In this document: in pieces, positions 15,101-17,106 of the stretch
Numbering within the stretch: the stretch's first letter is position 1
Layout: each line of letters opens with the position of its first letter
Assembly: GCA_028565715.1 (NCBI GenBank)
Contig: JAOXYC010206461.1
Location: 1-17,113 of the forward strand
Source: Phoronis pallida
Lineage: Eukaryota > Phoronida > Phoronidae
DNA length: 17,113 nucleotides
Direction of reading: 5' to 3'
Made by a program: the position numbers and the translations under genes
The notes under the pieces: model-generated
Databases searched by the model: none
Told to the model about the DNA's origin: nothing
Seen by the model: the letters and a program-made list of their open reading frames with translations, nothing else

Positions 15101-17106
15101 AAGCTTTTGTTTAACTTGGGAGAAGCGGTTCAAATAAAATCTTTATTAGGCTTGTCACAAGATTAGTAAGTTTGTTAATTGGATGAATGACAGGACTTGA
15201 TTCAACGTTCATGATAAATTATTGTTCAATAGGTCAACTACACACATGCGGAAGCCTGCAACCTCTGTCCAGCGGGTTACTTCTGTGTATTGGCGGGCCA
15301 GAGTGAGATCTGTCCCTGTGGTTACTACTGCCCAGCTGGTACGGGATATGACAAGAAGGCGTGTCCACGCGGGACATATAGCGACCAGACAGGGAACTAT
15401 GAAGAGGCACAGTGTAAACCATGTCCAGCGGGGAAATACTGTGATGGCGAACATCTGTGTAATCCTTCGGGTAAGTAACTGTTGGAGAATTGAAAAATTT
15501 TAATTCTTTTGGAAATTTGCATGATAATTTTTTCAAAATACGCAGGTATAAGAATGATAGAATATGTTGTTTTTTATTTAAACTCATGTGAAAAATCTTA
15601 CTCATGAGTTTGTTGAAGAAGTGAATTCTGTTGAATGGAGTTTAGTCCAGAATAACATCATGTCAATATATTTACTGCATATCATTTCTAGGTGATTGTG
15701 CCCCTGGTCATTGGTGTATCTCTGGTGTCGACCGTGACTATCCTAATGGAAACAATGCCTCGACACTCATCAACGAGACCTGCTATGACTACAGACAGCT
15801 GGGATATGGTGGAATATGTCCTGTAGGTCACTACTGTCCTGGAGGGGTCGCTAGTACATACCCGCTGGTGTGTTCAAACGGGACATATGCTGACGAAGAA
15901 GGTCTGAGTGTATGCAAGACTTGTCCGCAAGGTGAGGAAAAAATGAAAAGAATTATCTGAGTGTGACATTGAGGGAATGTTCATATCCGACAATAATATG
16001 AGTTGTAAAAACCTTTTCAGAAATATAATTTGATATATCGTGTAGCTTTCGAGTCTGTCACAGATTCTTTTTCAGTTGATACTGATGAAGTATCGTACAT
16101 ACTGACAGAAGAAGAATCTATGACAGATTTGAAAGCAATATATTAAATCATGACTCTGAAGAGGTATCTACAACTCACGGCAAAATGCATTGTGATGTTT
16201 ACTCAGTCTTGTTTAAAAAGTGTTATTTTAAGATGTAACTGGCATTCTACATTAACATGCACATGAATAAAAAATTAATAACTTTACATTTAGTTTGTTG
16301 AGTATAGCCAACTGGGCCTGGATGTGTTCAGATTCAAACACAACTCACTTATGAATAAAATCAAATTAGCCTAAATCAAATGTTTAGCTTAAATGAGTCG
16401 ACTATCAGAGACGATTAATTTTTCTAGAGGATAGATTTTTAAATTAATTTTGAATTTCAGGTTATTACTGTGGTGAAGAAACAGTCTTCTACAATGAAAC
16501 CGTGTGTCCTACTGGATATTATTGTCCTAATGGTACACAATGGTGGAATGATTACCCGTGTCCTGCTGGAACTTACAATCATATCATAACATATTGTGTG
16601 TTTCAGGTTATTATTGTGGTGAAGAAACAGTCTTCTACAATGAAACAGTGTGTCCAACTGGATATTATTGTCCTAATGGCACACAATGGTGGAATGATTA
16701 TCCTTGTCCTGCGGGAACTTACAACAGTCTTACTACCAAAGTGGAGCTAGCTGATTGTCTTAACTGCCCAGGTTAGTAGAATATAATTCAACATGGTGGT
16801 TAACTTTTTGAAATAAAACAAAAAATTATTTGTCTTTTATGGTTAGTGTTGGAGGTATTGGTTGTACCATATCCTTTGTTTGCCGTATGGAACGAACTAT
16901 TCAAGTGTTATTGGATGCTCATTTGTCTTCACAAGTTCTTAATTTAGAGTTTGAGACTCAATGAATTATTGACTAGGCTTGGAGATTCAAAATAATGACT
17001 TGTGTTCTTTCTTGATTTCCTGGAATTGCTACTGAATAAAAATGATAATTTCTTGTTTTTAAAGGTGGAGAATATTGTGAAGGAACAGCTAACAGCATCT
17101 CTGATG
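1..17106 (+). CDS. Giant extracellular protein of tandem GCC2_GCC3 (ephrin-receptor-like) cysteine-rich repeats, internal part, 29 exons
   Basis: Whole-gene model; exon entries follow. Joined exons: 1-145, 506-643, 1006-1173, 1752-1901, 2297-2422, 2736-2877, 3268-3407, 3837-4057, 4365-4557, 5050-5232, 5636-5833, 6208-6421, 6621-6967, 7450-7680, 8150-8305, 8716-8884, 9407-9582, 9981-10242, 10857-11137, 11590-11829, 12151-12312, 12633-12801, 13313-13491, 14038-14193, 14570-14799, 15233-15470, 15692-15931, 16607-16771, 17065-17106. The frame stays open across all 28 junctions, each with GT..AG. The product (about 1,820 residues here) repeats C-x-x-G-x-Y-C and C-P-x-G-T-Y...C-x-x-C motifs, with about forty N-x-S/T sequons and no membrane segment, so it is inferred to be secreted or an ectodomain. 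The family is known from ephrin-receptor-like cysteine-rich regions; ligand and function are not visible. Start, signal peptide and C terminus lie outside the window. Confidence 0.88.
372..385 (+). promoter_or_regulatory. CTCF-like word in intron 1
   Basis: CCGATAGATGGCGC matches 12 of 14 positions of the broad bilaterian CTCF core CCASYAGRKGGCRS and sits inside the short palindrome GATAG..CTATC. It stands out as GC-rich within an AT-rich intron, but there is no second line of evidence. Confidence 0.25.
506..643 (+). CDS. Exon 2: one complete cysteine-rich module
   Basis: The acceptor is a good pyrimidine tract ending tgcag. The split Gly codon from exon 1 gives C-R-A-G-Y-F-C across the junction. 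The exon then reads N-G-T, C-L-P-G-T-Y-S, E-C-E-K-C-P-A-G-K-Y-C: a textbook module of 46 codons, symmetric in phase 1-1, so it can be skipped or duplicated in frame. The donor gtctgt is weak, but an upstream-only reading would lose the frame link to exon 3. The following intron (644-1005, 362 bases) contains a 29-base foldback (814-874) and an imperfect AAT/GATAAT-rich tract (about 911-939). Confidence 0.9.
814..874. repeat. Intronic foldback (29-base arms, 4-base loop)
   Basis: Bases 814-842 and 847-874 (intron 2) are inverted complements with two mismatches and one single-base bulge, separated by only ctaa. The arms contain AATCAGT..ACTGATT and AACTAAAATT..AATTTTAGTT. It could be a miniature inverted-repeat element or a relic of one; no clear target duplication was seen. 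Confidence 0.7.
911..939. repeat. Imperfect AAT / GATAAT-type microsatellite
   Basis: A run of ATAAT, TAAT and GATAAT units in intron 2, just upstream of exon 3. It is low-complexity with no other function visible. Confidence 0.5.
1006..1173 (+). CDS. Exon 3: cysteine-rich module
   Basis: Acceptor attcag. The split codon is G|AC (Asp) rather than the usual Gly. It reads a sequon (NST), C-K-P-G-F-Y-C, C-P-S-G-T-Y-S-T, then E-C-T-T-C-P-Q-Q-Y-Y-C-L. The donor gtaagag is strong, phase 1, 56 codons. In the last loop the conserved Gly is Gln (C-P-Q-Q-Y-Y-C). The following intron (1174-1751, 578 bases) holds an 11-base perfect inverted repeat at 1241-1251/1272-1282 and is otherwise AT-rich without recognisable content. 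Reverse-strand open stretches at 958-1155 and 1491-1703 have no support as genes. Confidence 0.9.
1241..1282. repeat. 11-base perfect inverted repeat, intron 3
   Basis: AGGGTAACTCT at 1241-1251 is matched by AGAGTTACCCT at 1272-1282, around a 20-base GC-richer centre. It may be a remnant of a small inverted-repeat element. Confidence 0.6.
1752..1901 (+). CDS. Exon 4: cysteine-rich module
   Basis: Acceptor tccacag. It reads G-G-G-D-A-V-S-G-I-C-Q-R-G-Y-Y-C-P-A-G-T, then C-P-N-G-T-Y-S and Y-E-E-A-Q-C-K-P-C-M-R, with the donor gtaagg in phase 1 (50 codons). The Y-E-E-A-Q-C-K-P-C stretch recurs in exon 26 with near-identical codons, which points to an old internal duplication. The following intron (1902-2296, 395 bases) contains a minus-strand tRNA-like A-box segment around 1982-1994 and nothing else recognised. 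Confidence 0.9.
1950..2010 (-). mobile_element. Possible tRNA-derived SINE head (A box), intron 4
   Basis: On the minus strand, bases 1994-1982 read AGCTCAGTGGTTA, which fits the tRNA D-arm and polymerase III A box. It is followed by a degenerate anticodon-like stem (TCTTG..CAAGG, about 1964-1979). No B box was found in the next 60 bases, so this is not a working tRNA gene. A SINE relic is the best guess. Confidence 0.35.
2297..2422 (+). CDS. Exon 5: divergent module that has lost cysteines
   Basis: Acceptor tttcag, donor gtaaga, phase 1-1, 42 codons. It opens with G-H-Y-C-E-H-G and has C-P-Q-G-T-Y. The second half, where C-x-x-C-x-x-G-H-Y-C is expected, instead reads S-V-V-S-D-H-Y-I-A-G-S. 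In a neighbouring frame the same bases (about 2384-2398) read C-K-C-R-Q, which resembles the missing family motif, so two compensating small indels are possible. The remaining C-P-Q-G cysteine could still pair with the first cysteine of exon 6, making this a long loop. The following intron (2423-2735, 313 bases) has an 8-base stem, 3-base loop hairpin at 2546-2564. Confidence 0.82.
2736..2877 (+). CDS. Exon 6: cysteine-rich module with a phase-2 donor
   Basis: The acceptor cataaag is poor in pyrimidines but is the only one that keeps the frame. It reads S-C-L-P-C-P-G-G-F-Y-C, Q-C-G-L-G-Y-Y-S-E-E and N-C-T-S-C-Q-I, then GG before gtatgtg. The phase is 2: the glycine codon that most introns cut after its first base is here cut after its second. 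The frame continues as G-H-Y-C in exon 7. The following intron (2878-3267, 390 bases) is AT-rich with nothing recognised. Confidence 0.86.
3268..3407 (+). CDS. Exon 7: cysteine-rich module
   Basis: The acceptor tttccag is followed by T, which completes the Gly codon (phase 2). It reads G-H-Y-C-D-N, a sequon (NVT), R-C-P-A-G-L-Y-C-V-E and N-C-S-V-A-K-Y-C-P-E, donor gtgagt (phase 1). Three C-x-x-[GA]-x-Y-C type loops occur almost back to back, with no C-P-x-G-T-Y element between them. The upstream in-frame ATG at 3206 is intronic. The following intron (3408-3836, 429 bases) is AT-rich with nothing recognised; an open frame at 3598-3846 in it is a chance shadow. Confidence 0.88.
3837..4057 (+). 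CDS. Exon 8: cysteine-rich modules, phase-0 donor
   Basis: Acceptor ttttcag. The split codon becomes Ala, so the usual C-P-E-G is C-P-E-A here. It reads N-C-P-V-G-T-I, A-C-K-P-C-Y-A-G-H-Y-C-A-E-G and D-C-E-K-G-Y-Y-C-P-T, then a cysteine-free tail rich in Pro, Asn and Gly ending G-P-K-Q. The donor gtatgt is phase 0, one of only two phase-0 junctions seen. The following intron (4058-4364, 307 bases) holds a POU-octamer-like word at 4179-4186, probably chance, and nothing else. Confidence 0.9.
4365..4557 (+). CDS. Exon 9: cysteine-rich modules
   Basis: The acceptor accaag keeps phase 0. It reads V-A-C-P-E-G-T-Y-T-N, a sequon (NVT), D-C-I-M-C-P-A-G-Y-Y-C-P-L, I-C-D-R-G-Y-Y-C-V-N-G-S and P-C-P-I-G-R-Y, ending N-V-T before the strong donor gtaagt (phase 1). 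Three sequons lie within 64 codons. The following intron (4558-5049, 492 bases) is unremarkable apart from two tiny GC hairpins near 4724-4741 (GGGGT..ACCCC) and 4743-4760. Confidence 0.92.
5050..5232 (+). CDS. Exon 10: cysteine-rich modules
   Basis: Acceptor ccttcag, donor gtacgg, phase 1-1, 61 codons. It reads N-C-P-L-C-D-P-G-Y-Y-C-D, then the recurrent G-L-L-x-P-x-G-E-C linker, C-D-P-G-Y-V-C, and L-C-P-A-G-G-Y-C-V-A after a Thr/Gly-rich linker. The G-L-x-x-P-x-G-x-C linker between successive C-x-x-G-x-Y-C loops recurs in exons 13, 16, 19, 24 and 25. The in-frame ATG at 5061 is internal and not a start. The following intron (5233-5635, 403 bases) is AT-rich with nothing recognised. Confidence 0.91.
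5636..5833 (+). CDS. Exon 11: cysteine-rich modules
   Basis: The acceptor tgtgcag is strong; the donor gtttgt is weak but gives the phase-1 link to exon 12. It reads G-C-P-L-G-T-Y-S-N-V-T, D-C-F-D-C-D-P-G-Y-Y-C and L-C-W-G-G-Y-Y-C, then N-W-T-E-A before the split glycine. Where C-P-A-G-Y-Y-C is expected across the exon 11/12 junction, the sequence is T-E-A-G-Y-Y-S, so both cysteines of that loop are gone. The following intron (5834-6207, 374 bases) ends in a 15-base tandem repeat (6158-6202) that abuts the exon 12 acceptor. Confidence 0.9.
6158..6202. repeat. 15-base tandem repeat, three units, abutting the exon 12 acceptor
   Basis: TTCATTGTA recurs at 6158, 6173 and 6188, exactly 15 bases apart, each followed by six divergent bases. 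The third unit ends five bases before the acceptor AG (6206-6207), so the array forms much of the pyrimidine-tract and branch region of this intron. Confidence 0.65.
6208..6421 (+). CDS. Exon 12: cysteine-rich modules, phase-2 donor
   Basis: Acceptor tatccag. It opens G-Y-Y-S (Ser in place of the usual Cys), then reads Q-C-E-I-G-F-Y-Q, S-C-L-P-C-D-K-G-F-Y-C-P, A-C-P-P-G-K-Y-C-G-N-N-S and D-C-P-P-G-T-F-S-N. The donor gtaagt cuts CA|A in phase 2, in the loop between G-T-F and the next cysteine pair, a different position from the common glycine junction. The following intron (6422-6620) is only 199 bases and has nothing recognised. Confidence 0.92.
6621..6967 (+). CDS. Exon 13: longest exon, several cysteine-rich modules
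   Basis: The acceptor ttacttcag and donor gtaaat are clear; 347 bases, phase 2 in and phase 1 out. It reads D-C-V-P-C-H-P-G-F-Y-C, the G-I-T-A-P-T-G-L-C linker, C-N-E-G-H-I-C-Y-G, a sequon-bearing linker (NKT), L-C-A-A-G-F-Y-C-P-Q-G, P-C-P-K-G-T-Y-N-G, and D-C-I-A-C-D-S-G-K-Y-C-G. Its size suggests fusion of two ancestral exons by intron loss. The following intron (6968-7449, 482 bases) contains a 17-base direct repeat (7181-7197 and 7253-7269) and nothing else recognised. Confidence 0.93.
7181..7269. repeat. 17-base direct repeat, intron 13
   Basis: ATTTCATTAATGAGTAT occurs at 7181-7197 and again at 7253-7269, 72 bases apart. Just upstream, 7134-7167 holds a looser repeat of CTTATtGCCATGAACC. 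This could be slippage, or duplication flanking a lost insertion. Confidence 0.5.
7450..7680 (+). CDS. Exon 14: cysteine-rich modules
   Basis: Acceptor tgtttcag, donor gtcagt, phase 1-1, 77 codons. It reads D-C-D-Q-G-Y-Y-C-T-T-G, a sequon (NTT), I-C-P-L-Y-H-F-C-V-A-G (the usual Gly is Tyr but both cysteines remain), T-C-A-Q-G-Y-Y-A-N-N, and A-C-V-L-C-P-A-G-Y-H-C-V-P-G, ending I-C-P-L, which closes on G-S-Y-C of exon 15. The following intron (7681-8149, 469 bases) is very AT-rich, with a GA-rich patch near 7825-7848 and four perfect ACCAT units at 8066-8085. Confidence 0.91.
8066..8085. repeat. (ACCAT)4 microsatellite
   Basis: Four perfect copies of the pentamer ACCAT in intron 14, flanked by AT-rich sequence. 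A simple repeat. Confidence 0.8.
8150..8305 (+). CDS. Exon 15: cysteine-rich module
   Basis: The acceptor acgtcatag is modest; the donor gtaggg is phase 1; 52 codons. It opens G-S-Y-C-E-A, has P-C-P-A-L-P-H-V-A-T-Y where C-P-x-G-T-Y is expected (a short insertion before Thr-Tyr), then E-C-Q-L-C-D-G-G-A-Y-C-A. Cysteine number and order are kept despite the insertion. No sequon is present. The following intron (8306-8715, 410 bases) has nothing recognised. Confidence 0.9.
8716..8884 (+). CDS. Exon 16: module with a lost cysteine pair, phase-2 donor
   Basis: Acceptor ttctgcag, donor gtaagt after TAT GC (phase 2). It opens with the linker G-L-T-A-P-T-G, then T-T-A-G-H-F-A-E-S-G-S-N-T-P-T-P where C-x-x-G-x-Y-C-x-x-G-S is expected, so both cysteines are replaced (Thr and Ala). 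Q-C-P-K-G-N-Y-C-P-L-G-S and P-C-P-A-G-T-Y follow normally. The G-S-N-T-P-T-P string recurs in exon 17 with its cysteines intact. The following intron (8885-9406, 522 bases) holds a 17-base hairpin at 9256-9311. Confidence 0.91.
9256..9311 (+). repeat. Intronic 17-base hairpin, fully pairable as + strand RNA
   Basis: Arms 9256-9272 and 9295-9311 (intron 16) pair at 15 Watson-Crick positions. The other two positions are T opposite G, which would be G-U pairs in the sense transcript but A-C mismatches on the other strand. The 22-base loop holds a CCAGTGCAT direct repeat and a GCATGC palindrome. The stem is short for a microRNA precursor. Confidence 0.5.
9407..9582 (+). CDS. Exon 17: cysteine-rich module
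   Basis: Acceptor ccattacag; the first G completes Ala (phase 2). It reads E-C-K-D-C-D-V-G-K-Y-C-P-T, a sequon (NMT), D-C-T-Q-G-Y-Y-C-S-G-G-S-N-T-P-T-P, a sequon (NET) and S-Y-C-P-T, with the strong donor gtaagt (phase 1). The ATG at 9417 is internal. The following intron (9583-9980, 398 bases) carries a perfect TGACGTCA palindrome at 9721-9728 and a long chance-open frame (9720-10154) that has no family motifs. Confidence 0.92.
9721..9728. promoter_or_regulatory. CRE-like palindrome TGACGTCA (intron 17)
   Basis: A perfect 8-base cAMP-response-element word within intron 17. A single 8-mer is expected by chance about once in four windows of this size, so occupancy by CREB/ATF factors is only a possibility. 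Confidence 0.2.
9981..10242 (+). CDS. Exon 18: cysteine-rich modules, phase-2 donor
   Basis: Acceptor ctttttcag. It reads G-T-K-C-P-T-G-S, A-C-P-A-G-T-Y-Q, a sequon (NET), V-C-K-T-C-P-A-G-F-Y-C-T, A-C-P-T-G-H-W-C-P-E, P-C-P-L-G-T-F-N-N-L-T and D-C-Q-P-C-P-S, then GG before gttagt. The glycine codon is cut in phase 2 and completed by G in exon 19, giving G-K-Y-C. Other frames over this region are open by chance but lack the cysteine pattern. The following intron (10243-10856, 614 bases) has a 25-base perfect foldback with a tRNA B-box-like word in its loop (10364-10454). Confidence 0.92.
10292..10475. repeat. Nested foldback with tRNA B-box-like loop, intron 18
   Basis: Inner arms 10364-10388 and 10430-10454 are perfect 25-base inverted complements. 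The 41-base loop contains GGTTTGAGTCC (10408-10418), one base from the polymerase III B-box consensus. An outer weaker pair, AATTAGTTTGAAC near 10296-10308 and GTTCAAACTGAATT near 10460-10474, encloses it, and ATTTAATTAGTT also recurs directly at 10292-10303 and 10451-10462. It is probably a small non-autonomous element or a SINE rearrangement. Confidence 0.6.
10857..11137 (+). CDS. Exon 19: run of C-x-x-G-x-Y-C loops
   Basis: The acceptor follows a long T tract ending ttttacag; the donor gtaaat is phase 1. It reads G-K-Y-C-G-T, the linker L-G-L-S-L-P-T-G-D-C, then C-A-P-G-W-Y-C, R-C-D-P-G-N-Y-C-P-E-G, P-C-T-P-G-Y-Y-C, the linker G-L-S-E-P-N-G-T-C and C-D-A-G-Y-Y-C-S. It is unusual in having only short loops and no C-P-x-G-T-Y element. 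The following intron (11138-11589, 452 bases) has a 9-base stem, 3-base loop hairpin of TTCCCC/GGGGAA (11206-11226), with the same words again at 11290-11320. Confidence 0.92.
11206..11226. repeat. 9-base stem, 3-base loop GC hairpin, intron 19
   Basis: ACTTCCCCT (11206-11214) and AGGGGAAGT (11218-11226) are perfect complements around CTA. GGGGAA and TTCCCC recur at 11290-11295 and 11315-11320, so four such half-words cluster in about 115 bases of otherwise AT-rich intron. Confidence 0.5.
11590..11829 (+). CDS. Exon 20: cysteine-rich modules
   Basis: Acceptor tttcatag, donor gtcagt, phase 1-1, 80 codons. It reads V-C-P-A-G-Q-Y-C-V-A-G-S, a sequon (NGT), Y-C-P-P-G-T-F-L-N-T-T, D-C-M-N-C-T-A-A-Y-Y-C-A-G and Q-C-G-A-N-Y-Y-C-P-E-G, ending P-C-P-Q. 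Two of its loops have Ala or Asn in place of the conserved Gly. The following intron (11830-12150, 321 bases) contains a minus-strand tRNA-like A-box segment (12038-12064). Confidence 0.92.
12038..12064 (-). mobile_element. tRNA-derived SINE head fragment, intron 20
   Basis: The minus strand reads GGGTCTTGGTAGCTCAGTGGTTA, a classic tRNA 5' half with an A box, which then breaks off into an A/T-rich run (12002-12037). No anticodon arm or B box follows, so it is a truncated tRNA-like or SINE relic. It shares AGCTCAGTGGTTA with the intron 4 segment. Confidence 0.45.
12151..12312 (+). CDS. Exon 21: cysteine-rich module
   Basis: Acceptor ctttatacag, donor gtgagt, phase 1-1, 54 codons. It reads G-H-Y-C-P-T-G-S-H-E-P, R-C-T-V-G-Y-Y-Q, T-C-K-Q-C-V-A-G-F-Y-C-D, a sequon (NAT) and Y-C-P-E. 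The following intron (12313-12632, 320 bases) is largely taken up by a near-perfect inverted repeat with about 43-base arms (12469-12585). Confidence 0.92.
12469..12585. mobile_element. MITE-like inverted-repeat element, intron 21
   Basis: Arms 12469-12511 and 12542-12585 are perfect inverted complements of about 43 bases apart from one extra base in the right arm, around a 30-base spacer. The ends are AAAATACGAGAG..CTCTCGTATTTT, with TA on each side (12468-12469 and 12586-12587), compatible with a TA target duplication as in Tc1/mariner-type MITEs. Arm identity this high suggests a recent insertion. Confidence 0.65.
12633..12801 (+). CDS. Exon 22: cysteine-rich module, phase-2 donor
   Basis: Acceptor gtttcccag, donor gtaagt after GAA GG (phase 2). 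It reads G-Y-F-C-T-A-G-T, P-C-P-T-G-T-F-N-N-L-T, E-C-T-D-C-P-G-G-Y-Y-C-D-E and R-C-P-E, closing on G-F-Y-C of exon 23. The G-T-F-N-N-L-T string is shared with exon 18, again suggesting internal duplication. The following intron (12802-13312, 511 bases) is AT-rich with nothing recognised. Confidence 0.92.
13313..13491 (+). CDS. Exon 23: cysteine-rich module
   Basis: The acceptor tctttttag is followed by T, completing the Gly (phase 2). It reads G-F-Y-C-R-R-K, T-C-P-A-G-H-Y-C-P-L-G-T, K-C-P-P-S-T-Y-S-A (Ser for the usual Gly) and Q-C-T-N-C-T-A, donor gtgagt (phase 1). The following intron (13492-14037, 546 bases) is AT-rich with nothing recognised. Confidence 0.92.
14038..14193 (+). CDS. Exon 24: cysteine-rich module
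   Basis: Acceptor atttcacag, donor gttagt, phase 1-1, 52 codons. It reads G-H-Y-C-Q-D-S, the linker N-L-V-A-P-N-G-L-C, C-Y-A-G-Y-Y-C-P-L-G-S, I-C-P-E-G-S-Y-C-I-N-G-T and P-C-P-K, closing on G-T-F in exon 25. The overlapping open frame from 13960 lacks the motif. The following intron (14194-14569, 376 bases) has a CCCCCGGGG word flanked by two GTCATGCC copies (14282-14303) and is otherwise AT-rich. Confidence 0.92.
14570..14799 (+). CDS. Exon 25: cysteine-rich modules, phase-0 donor
   Basis: Acceptor ttaaattag, donor gtaagt after GCC (phase 0). It reads G-T-F-S-N-T-S-G, E-C-T-Q-C-S-P-G-Y-Y-C-E, the linker G-L-L-A-P-T-G-E-C, C-G-P-G-Y-Y-C-P-E-G-T, Y-C-P-V-G-H-Y-C-P-G-G and P-C-K-N-N-S-A. Four sequons lie in or at the edge of this exon. 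The reverse-strand open frames over it are shadows. The following intron (14800-15232, 433 bases) includes a somewhat GC-richer patch at about 15010-15110 with a TTCGTG-GT-CACGAA palindrome, but no motif continuing the protein. Confidence 0.92.
15233..15470 (+). CDS. Exon 26: cysteine-rich modules with two extra cysteines
   Basis: The acceptor ttcaatag keeps phase 0; the donor gtaagt is phase 1. It reads A-C-N-L-C-P-A-G-Y-F-C, I-C-P-C-G-Y-Y-C-P-A-G-T (an extra Cys inside the loop), A-C-P-R-G-T-Y-S, Y-E-E-A-Q-C-K-P-C-P-A-G-K-Y-C, then D-G-E-H-L-C-N-P-S (a second extra Cys in the linker). Both extras lie in one exon and could pair. The repeated Y-E-E-A-Q-C-K-P-C links it to exon 4. The following intron (15471-15691, 221 bases) has nothing recognised. 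Confidence 0.92.
15692..15931 (+). CDS. Exon 27: cysteine-rich modules
   Basis: Acceptor catttctag, donor gtgagg, phase 1-1, 80 codons. It reads D-C-A-P-G-H-W-C-I-S-G, a long linker with sequons NAS and NET and an unusual cysteine (N-E-T-C-Y-D-Y), then I-C-P-V-G-H-Y-C-P-G-G, V-C-S-N-G-T-Y-A and V-C-K-T-C-P-Q, closing on G-Y-Y-C of exon 28. The following intron (15932-16460, or to 16606 if the truncated exon copy is skipped) carries a long foldback at 16045-16136. Confidence 0.92.
16045..16136 (+). repeat. Long intronic foldback in intron 27, possible structured RNA
   Basis: Arms 16045-16072 and 16109-16136 pair over 28 positions with one A-C mismatch and three positions that are G-U only in the + strand RNA. 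The 36-base loop has further pairing (GATAC..GTATC, TCAGT..ACTGA). Flanks 16028-16044 and 16137-16147 extend the symmetry weakly. It is either an aged inverted-repeat element or a precursor-like hairpin. Confidence 0.6.
16461..16579 (+). pseudogene. Truncated tandem copy of exon 28 (exon 28'), with acceptor but no matching donor
   Basis: It has a good acceptor (tgaatttcag) and 119 bases matching 16607-16725, opening G-Y-Y-C-G-E-E-T and running through C-P-T-G-Y-Y-C to C-P-A-G-T-Y-N. There are eight base differences from exon 28, every one at a third codon position and synonymous. The last 46 bases of the exon and its donor are missing; 27 unrelated bases ending tttcag lead straight into exon 28. 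Reading through puts exon 28 out of frame and hits a stop at 16748-16750. The only in-phase GT with some donor character is at 16533 (gtacac), which is GC in the second copy. It may be a broken exon, a rare alternative exon with a 74-base intron, or an assembly collapse. Confidence 0.7.
16607..16771 (+). CDS. Exon 28: cysteine-rich module
   Basis: Acceptor tgtgtttcag, donor gttagt, phase 1-1, 55 codons. It reads G-Y-Y-C-G-E-E-T, a sequon (NET), V-C-P-T-G-Y-Y-C-P-N-G-T, P-C-P-A-G-T-Y-N-S and D-C-L-N-C-P, closing on the split Gly of exon 29. It is the intact member of a tandem pair with 16461-16579. The following intron (16772-17064, 293 bases) is AT-rich with nothing recognised. Confidence 0.9.
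17065..17106 (+). CDS. Exon 29 (start; end uncertain)
   Basis: The acceptor follows a T-rich tract (ttgtttttaaag). The split Gly gives C-P-G-G-E-Y-C-E-G-T. A plausible donor gtaaatg follows TCT GAT G at 17106 in the usual phase 1, making a 42-base micro-exon, but the frame is also open to the end of the window, so the exon may continue beyond it. Confidence 0.6.

Noticed and set aside
15010-15133. GC-richer patch in intron 25 as a missed exon
   Set aside because: No C-x-x-G-x-Y-C or GTY motif in any frame, and exon 25 joins exon 26 cleanly in phase 0 without it.
15234-15605. 123-codon reverse-strand open frame opposite exon 26
   Set aside because: It is a shadow of the repeat-rich coding strand, with no recognisable motif and poor fit to a splice structure.
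16502-16750. Read-through of the truncated exon copy into exon 28 as one exon
   Set aside because: The two copies are 146 bases apart (not a multiple of three), so exon 28 would be read out of frame and stop at 16748.
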